DNA of 64,000 bases. It comes from Enterococcus_K sp051713825. GTDB lineage: Bacteria; Bacillota; Bacilli; Lactobacillales; Enterococcaceae. The notes beneath the pieces are model-generated. The model did not search any database. It saw only the letters and a program-made list of their open reading frames with translations, and was not told the DNA's origin. Position 1 is the stretch's first letter. Each line of letters opens with the position of its first letter. The stretch lies in NCBI RefSeq assembly GCF_051713825.1, contig NZ_JBIOQR010000001.1, positions 2,294,001 through 2,358,000 of the forward strand. The letters are read 5' to 3'. Below, piece after piece: positions 59,356 through 64,000 of the stretch. The position numbers were made by a program, and so were the translations under genes.

Positions 59356-61143
59356 TTAAAACGGTTCTTTTTTAATTTTGACAGTGATCTCTCCTTTGAT
59401 AACGAAGAATTTTTCTTTTTCTATAAATGATAAATTTCTGTCAGAATGATAGTTAGCCAAATGAGTATTGTTAATATAACTCACGAAGAGGTGTTTTCCG
59501 GCACATAGTTTTTTAACTAAAGTTGGTACGCCATTTTTTTCTGCGGAATAGATATTTGTGTTTGGTCCTTGTTGTGTCACTTGTGGTTTTCTATCCCCCA
59601 CCAAATCATAAATGACAGAACAGTCCAAGTGATTCGTTAATAAGCAAGAATGTGGTTTTATTTGAGCGGTTTGATATTTCTGATTCCAATCAAGTAATGG
59701 AAACCCACCTTCAGCAGTTTCTACAGGAAATGGTGTGAAAATCTCGTGTATTCGAATGTGTCCATGGTTGTTCACAGGAACCAAATAAGTCGTGACTCGA
59801 ATTTTGTTATAGACGGTCCATTGGCTCACGGAATAATCTGAGTACGTAATAGATTTAGAAATGAGTCCACGCGTTTGATATTGGTTGGTTTCAAGTAGGC
59901 TGAACGCGAGTGTGGAATCGATAGCAAAACTTTCCAACCCTTGATTCTCGCGTGTCAAATTAAAGCCAACCGCCGTAGAGTATGCAAATTTACTATATTT
60001 TTCACGACCATGATACAAATGCTGATTATTTGCGTATTGTTTATTACTTAAAGCAATCGTTTGGTCATCTGCTGTTTGAATGAAAAATCCGGCATGTAGT
60101 TGAGTTGTGAGGGCCCTTTTTTTAGTTGGTTGTTCCTCCACTTGCCAAAATTTATCTGTTTTAGACAATTCCAAGAGAACAAAAGATTTAAAGGCCCACA
60201 TTGGGGAACCTGGTGCATTATAATCCTCGGATAAGAGTAAATTATTGTAGCCATAACCGATAGAAAGATTTTGTTCCTTAGGTAATGTAATAGGCATTTG
60301 CGTCCAATAGCGTAAGTGATCAAGAAGTATTTTTTTGACTTCCCCTAATGATAAATCAGATTGTTTATAGGTATCCGTCACGATAAATGCAGACCAAAAA
60401 GCCGCGTGCGCAAAACGATAAGTTAAGCTGCGACCAAAAGGAAGTGAACGTCCCTTATTGTCAAACCAATATCGAAAATCCATTGCGAATAAACAAGCTC
60501 TCTCTTGGAATTTTTTGGCGATGTCCTCTTTGGCAAAACGTCCATAGAGCAGTCCATAAAAATGAAAAGCAAACGACACATAATAATCACGTTGTTGGTT
60601 CGATCCATCAGAGTACCACCCCTCTCCTAAATAAAAGCTTTCGATAGTAACCAACGCTTCTTGGAGTCGTTCTTCTGAGTATTCTGCTCCAATCTTTTTT
60701 AGCGCCCCATTGACCAAGACCAAAAAGAAATACCAATTCCCCGCCGGAAACTCAATAGTATTAATCCCATTTAACCAAGAGAGTAAGTATGTTTGGTTTT
60801 CAGGTGCTAACAAATTAAGAAACTCGTTTCCAAAAGTTCCCAACGCGTACCCAATTATGTTTAATTCGACAGCAATCTGTCGATTTTCTGTCGAAAAAGT
60901 TGGAAGTGCCTTGTCAGACAATAATTGTTGGAAACTTTGAAATATAGGTTCATTTTTGATTTCCTTCAGATTGTTTTGTCCGACATATTTAGGAATCAGT
61001 CCCCAAAGAGGCCGCATGATTCCTTCAAAGTGTCGAATCTCTTTCAGATAGCTACCACCTGATTGATCCAAATAGGTAAAGTCGCAAGGAACCATGGAAT
61101 CAAGCCATTGAACAAGTTCTGATTGTGTCTGCAAATTAGTCAT
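59356..61143 (-). CDS. DUF2264-family protein
   Basis: The 595-residue protein, from an ATG after AAAGGAG, has an N-terminal all-helical toroid of about 370 residues (SGGSYLKEIRHFEGIMRPLWGL, ELNIIGYALG, IEFPAGNWYFFLVLVNGALKKIG, YFLGEGWYSDGSNQQRDYYVSFAFHFYGLLYG) and a C-terminal beta-rich part. This matches DUF2264, which resembles polysaccharide lyase or hydrolase toroids and is often found in glycan-degrading loci. There is no signal peptide. It stands alone, 18-34 kb from the glycan locus, so a shared substrate is only a guess. The frame extends 21 codons upstream without a site. Confidence 0.8.
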   Translation of the reverse strand: MTNLQTQSELVQWLDSMVPCDFTYLDQSGGSYLKEIRHFEGIMRPLWGLIPKYVGQNNLKEIKNEPIFQSFQQLLSDKALPTFSTENRQIAVELNIIGYALGTFGNEFLNLLAPENQTYLLSWLNGINTIEFPAGNWYFFLVLVNGALKKIGAEYSEERLQEALVTIESFYLGEGWYSDGSNQQRDYYVSFAFHFYGLLYGRFAKEDIAKKFQERACLFAMDFRYWFDNKGRSLPFGRSLTYRFAHAAFWSAFIVTDTYKQSDLSLGEVKKILLDHLRYWTQMPITLPKEQNLSIGYGYNNLLLSEDYNAPGSPMWAFKSFVLLELSKTDKFWQVEEQPTKKRALTTQLHAGFFIQTADDQTIALSNKQYANNQHLYHGREKYSKFAYSTAVGFNLTRENQGLESFAIDSTLAFSLLETNQYQTRGLISKSITYSDYSVSQWTVYNKIRVTTYLVPVNNHGHIRIHEIFTPFPVETAEGGFPLLDWNQKYQTAQIKPHSCLLTNHLDCSVIYDLVGDRKPQVTQQGPNTNIYSAEKNGVPTLVKKLCAGKHLFVSYINNTHLANYHSDRNLSFIEKEKFFVIKGEITVKIKKEPF

Positions 61144-61490
61144 TTGTGTTTTCTCCTTTATCAGCGATGAGTGGTTCATTTTGAAATGTTTGTTCAACTC
61201 AGCCATCTCCGTTTGCTAGATGGTGTTTTTGAAGAAACAAGCCATCTTTTCTTACAAGCAAGTATTATGCCAACGAGTGTCGAATATAAGCGAATCAGGC
61301 CTTCGTTAGGAATTCTTTAGATCTTCGAAAATATTTTTATTTATTTTGAAAAATTATATTAAAAGCTGTTAAAACTTAAGTTTATTGGACAAAGCCTATA
61401 AAGACTGATAAATGCAAAAAAAGTTATTCAATAAATGAAACAATATATTTAGATACTGATTATTAAAGGAGTGAACGCAATTCCGCGCGC

Positions 61491-61505
61491 TTGAAACCGT
61501 TTGCA
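61491..61505 (+). promoter_or_regulatory. Perfect cre site in the 61.2-61.7 kb gap
   Basis: TTGAAACCGTTTGCA fits WTGNAANCGNWNNCA at all positions. The 61207-61683 gap otherwise holds no supported gene; a second, weaker box (ACGCAAACGTTTTCT) lies at about 61623. Either the DUF2264 gene on the left or the secreted-protein operon on the right could be under catabolite control. Confidence 0.6.
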
Positions 61506-61683
61506 ATCGTTATTTTTTAGGCGTACACTGGTTATTGGAAGAACTAAAACCAATCGTCCTCTCTTCAAAGTAACTCGAAAGTCGATTGCTTAAATGAGTA
61601 AAAAGGCATCCCTTAACCAATTACGCAAACGTTTTCTTTGTGCACAAGAGAAACCGTCTGTAAAATAGAAGGAGGTTTTTTGA

Positions 61684-62082
61684 ATGAAAAGAAGTACAAA
61701 GTTTTTGTATATTAGTTCGTTACTCGTCAGTATTTTAGGTGGAGCAACAGTTTTTGCAAGTACATGGACGGTTGGTAATTGTTATGTCCCAGCAAAAGGT
61801 GGGGGTGGAATAACTGCTCAGTCAAATCAAAAGACATCAAATGACAATCTGGCCTCGTTTAATGGAGATGCAATTCCTAATGCATATGGATATACCGTGA
61901 GGCTAGTTAATTCGGCAGGTGAGATACGCTCAGGAAATGTGGGGTTGTATCCTGATAAAACAACATATGGCAAAAATAATTCGGGACTAAAAGGTTATTA
62001 TTACTACGCAGAAGTTTTCTCTAAAAAGGTTGAACCACATGGAAGCACTGTAAAGCTACATTTTTCTGCTGATACAAAATAA
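61684..62082 (+). CDS. Small secreted protein of unknown function
   Basis: The 132-residue precursor has a typical signal peptide: KRSTK, a hydrophobic core and a likely cut after VFA near residue 25. The mature part of about 107 residues begins STWTVGNCYVPAKGGGG, is rich in Gly, Ser, Asn and Tyr, and contains one Cys. It has a beta-strand look and includes a YYYYAEVF run. AAGGAGG supports the start. The two membrane proteins after it suggest an operon for a secreted effector or bacteriocin-like product with its export or immunity proteins. I suspect relation to DUF2712-type secreted proteins but am not sure. Confidence 0.7.
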   Translation: MKRSTKFLYISSLLVSILGGATVFASTWTVGNCYVPAKGGGGITAQSNQKTSNDNLASFNGDAIPNAYGYTVRLVNSAGEIRSGNVGLYPDKTTYGKNNSGLKGYYYYAEVFSKKVEPHGSTVKLHFSADTK

Positions 62083-62152
62083 GGAGAAAATAAAGGTCGG
62101 CATTGTTGTTGACCTTTATTTTTATCTAGATAGCAAAGAAAGGGGAACCACC

Positions 62153-62974
62153 ATGATGTTATTTTCAAAGAAAAGATTAGTATTTATGTTTGTTATTACA
62201 CTACTCACCTCTTTAGTAGAAATAGTTTCTACAATAAATGATGCGGCACCAGTTGTTCAAGTTGGACAAGGTGGTATTTCTCTATTCTATCAATTTCAGA
62301 GTGGTGGCGGAACTGAGTTAATTGGGACGATTTGTTATTTTTTGTGGTTTTTGTTGATTCCGCTTTTATACTCTAATCAGGCAATACGTGCTAGAACGAA
62401 TCATTTTGACTATCTATTGATTAGTCGGTTTCAAAACTCTAGGGATTACTGGATAAATGTTTTAAAAACAAATGCTATTCTTACTTTTATTTGGATGTTA
62501 AGTATTCTCCTTCTAAGAGCGCTCCTAGTTAATCTATTTTATGATCCGTTCTATTTTGAGAGAGTTTTAACAAAGGGAACACTTTATTACATTTTTGAGG
62601 ATGATTTGTTGAATATGATGGTTTCTATCATATTTACTTGCTTAGGGATGGTAGTTTTGTCAACTTTAATTCTTATCTTAGGGATGTATTTGAAAAATTA
62701 TATTATTTATTTACCGTCAGGACTAATAATTTCGATACTTCTTATGGTTGCACCTGTGATATTAGGTACTCCATTGCTAGAGGACCACAATAGTTTTATT
62801 ATCAGTACTTTATCAATAAATGCCATTATCGCTCCTGCTTTACAACCAGTAGGTAGGTATGCGCCAACGTTTAATGGTGGTCTTGTATTTCTTGTATCAC
62901 TTCTATTTTACAGTCTTGTTTGTTACTTATTGTTTTCTTTGCGACTGAAGCTGGATAAGAAAAATGGTTTTTAA
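62153..62974 (+). CDS. Polytopic membrane protein, ABC-2 permease-like (copy 1)
   Basis: The 273-residue protein has about six to seven hydrophobic segments and a conserved cytosolic loop RARTNHFDYLLISRFQNSRDYW. No catalytic motif is visible. It is closely similar to the next gene, including the identical ends QPVGRY and LLFSLRLKLDKKNGF, so the two are a tandem duplication. Size and layout fit membrane subunits of ABC transporters that export peptides or give immunity, but no ATPase gene is in the window. The start is the first of two ATGs, matching the paralogue. Confidence 0.72.
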   Translation: MMLFSKKRLVFMFVITLLTSLVEIVSTINDAAPVVQVGQGGISLFYQFQSGGGTELIGTICYFLWFLLIPLLYSNQAIRARTNHFDYLLISRFQNSRDYWINVLKTNAILTFIWMLSILLLRALLVNLFYDPFYFERVLTKGTLYYIFEDDLLNMMVSIIFTCLGMVVLSTLILILGMYLKNYIIYLPSGLIISILLMVAPVILGTPLLEDHNSFIISTLSINAIIAPALQPVGRYAPTFNGGLVFLVSLLFYSLVCYLLFSLRLKLDKKNGF

Positions 62975-63004
62975 GACTAATTTCAAAGATGAGGAGACAC
63001 TTCT

Positions 63005-63835
63005 ATGATTCTATTTTCCAAGAGAAAACAAGTATTTATGTTTGGTCTCACTATACTTATTTGTATCATCGAGACTTTTGCAAAAATAGATGATTCTGTT
63101 ATACCAATCAAGAATAGTGGCGAAGGTGGCCTTCCAATTTTTTATCAAATGCAAAGTGGTGGTGGATATGATTTTATCGGAACTATTTGTTTCTTTTTGT
63201 GGTTTATATTGGTTCCGCTACTCTATTCTAGTCAAGCGATACGTGCCCGAACAAATCATTTTGATTTTTTACTAGTGAGTCGATTTGAAAGTTCTAAGAA
63301 GTATTGGATTCGAACTTTAAAAACAAATGCAATCCTAACATTTATATGGATGTTAACTATCCTTGTATTGAGGATCCTTCTTATTAACATATTCTATGCC
63401 CCTTTCCGTTTCGAGAAAGTTAGTTTTTTTTTAGTCGATAGTTGCTACTATATAGTCAAAAATGGCTTTTGGAATCTAGTAGCATTCATTCTATTTACGT
63501 GTATCGGTATGACAATCTTTTCAACTCTGATACTTATCATAGGTATGTATCTGAAAAATTATGTTATTTATCTTCCCTCTGGATTAGTAGTTGGTCTGTT
63601 TTTGATAGTAGCACCAGTTCTTCTAGGCACTCCATTACTAGAAAAACACAATAGTTTTCTTGTTAGCGTTTTGTCGATAAATGCGATTATCTCCCCTGCT
63701 CTTCAACCAGTAGGTAGGTATTCGCCGACGTTTAATGGTGGGATTGTATTTTTTGTCTCCCTCTTTTTCTATACCCTAGTTTGTTACTTACTATTTTCTT
63801 TACGATTGAAGCTTGATAAGAAGAATGGTTTTTAA
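63005..63835 (+). CDS. Polytopic membrane protein, ABC-2 permease-like (copy 2)
   Basis: The 276-residue paralogue of the previous gene keeps RARTNHFDFLLVSRFESSKKYW, LKTNAILTFIWMLTILVLR and PALQPVGRYSPTFNGG. Most differences fall in the extracellular loop near residues 30-50 and at 140-160. GAGGAG precedes the ATG. It lies 30 bp after copy 1 and 17 bp before a third, truncated gene, so all are one operon. Two similar membrane subunits may form a heterodimer. Confidence 0.72.
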   Translation: MILFSKRKQVFMFGLTILICIIETFAKIDDSVIPIKNSGEGGLPIFYQMQSGGGYDFIGTICFFLWFILVPLLYSSQAIRARTNHFDFLLVSRFESSKKYWIRTLKTNAILTFIWMLTILVLRILLINIFYAPFRFEKVSFFLVDSCYYIVKNGFWNLVAFILFTCIGMTIFSTLILIIGMYLKNYVIYLPSGLVVGLFLIVAPVLLGTPLLEKHNSFLVSVLSINAIISPALQPVGRYSPTFNGGIVFFVSLFFYTLVCYLLFSLRLKLDKKNGF

Positions 63836-63852
63836 AAGGAGTTGTTTTATGG

Positions 63853-64000
63853 ATGTATCGACTATTAAGAAGCAGAGATAATCTTCGTTTTTATGGGTTG
63901 TCTATCGTAGCAGGGCTAAGCTTTATTCTCGCTAATGGACCAGATAATGATAGTATCGAAACATTATTTTTGTCCCATTTCACGACTTATTGTTCACTGA
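63853..64000 (+). CDS. Start of a further membrane protein, cut by the window end
   Basis: An ATG 11 bases after GGAG opens a frame MYRLLRSRDNLRFYGLSIVAGLSFILANG that runs off the end. The ATG one base out of frame at 63850 leads to a stop after ten codons. The first residues are basic and then hydrophobic, like another permease subunit or signal anchor. It continues the operon of the two membrane proteins. Confidence 0.55.
   Translation, partial: MYRLLRSRDNLRFYGLSIVAGLSFILANGPDNDSIETLFLSHFTTYCSL

Overview
Organism. The window is low-GC Firmicutes DNA with dense gram-positive ribosome-binding sites and sigma-A promoters. The tyrS, tyrosine decarboxylase, tyrP, nhaC cluster, the citH/citO/citG-type citrate genes, the persulfide operon and the 'GGTTGGGACATAAC' intergenic repeats point to Enterococcus or a close relative. 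A plasmid-type Rep gene with iterons and DnaA boxes sits at about 17.0-19.35 kb. The window may therefore come from a megaplasmid or chromid rather than the main chromosome; that is inference. No rRNA, tRNA, CRISPR array or prophage was seen.

Layout. 0-3.1 kb: citrate uptake, GntR regulator and prosthetic-group synthesis. 3.1-5.6 kb: a divergent two-component pair. 5.9-8.4 kb: PH-domain protein, small unknown, free methionine sulfoxide reductase and an orphan regulator, with modular intergenic repeats. 8.7-14.2 kb: L-fucose catabolism and its DeoR regulator. 14.3-16.7 kb: acetoin pathway (acetolactate synthase and decarboxylase). 17.0-19.35 kb: rep and origin. 19.7-22.1 kb: CE7 esterase and an intact IS4-family element. 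22.2-25.0 kb: CstR-controlled persulfide operon, with one rhodanese gene frameshifted. 25.2-41.6 kb: a glycan-utilisation locus made of an 11-gene leftward operon and a divergent three-gene operon. 41.7-46.3 kb: LacI, GH3 and PTS EIIC. 46.4-47.2 kb: a 0.73 kb modular repeat island. 47.3-50.2 kb: Hsp20, pyroglutamyl peptidase and a two-part membrane transporter candidate. 50.4-57.3 kb: tyrosine decarboxylation cluster with a T-box leader. 58-61 kb: small membrane protein, diaminopimelate dehydrogenase and a DUF2264 protein. 61.7-64 kb: secreted protein and tandem duplicated membrane proteins, cut by the window end.

How the genes work together. The glycan locus has an ABC importer without its ATPase, and a GH88 hydrolase, a heparinase II/III-type lyase and a GH95-like glycosidase that all lack signal peptides. 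This suggests import of an acidic oligosaccharide and its breakdown in the cytosol. Four Gfo/Idh/MocA oxidoreductases and a TIM-barrel isomerase would process the released sugars. The fucose operon, about 12 kb away, has no permease of its own and could take fucose released by the GH95-like enzyme.

Most unusual points: (1) a small protein plus a Gfo/Idh protein with an altered nucleotide-binding loop, present as two diverged pairs either side of the AraC gene; (2) near-identical inverted repeats of about 245 bp bounding a 40 kb segment; (3) modular hairpin repeats that imitate a CRISPR array; (4) a plasmid origin embedded among metabolic genes; (5) a frameshift at an A9 run in a rhodanese gene.
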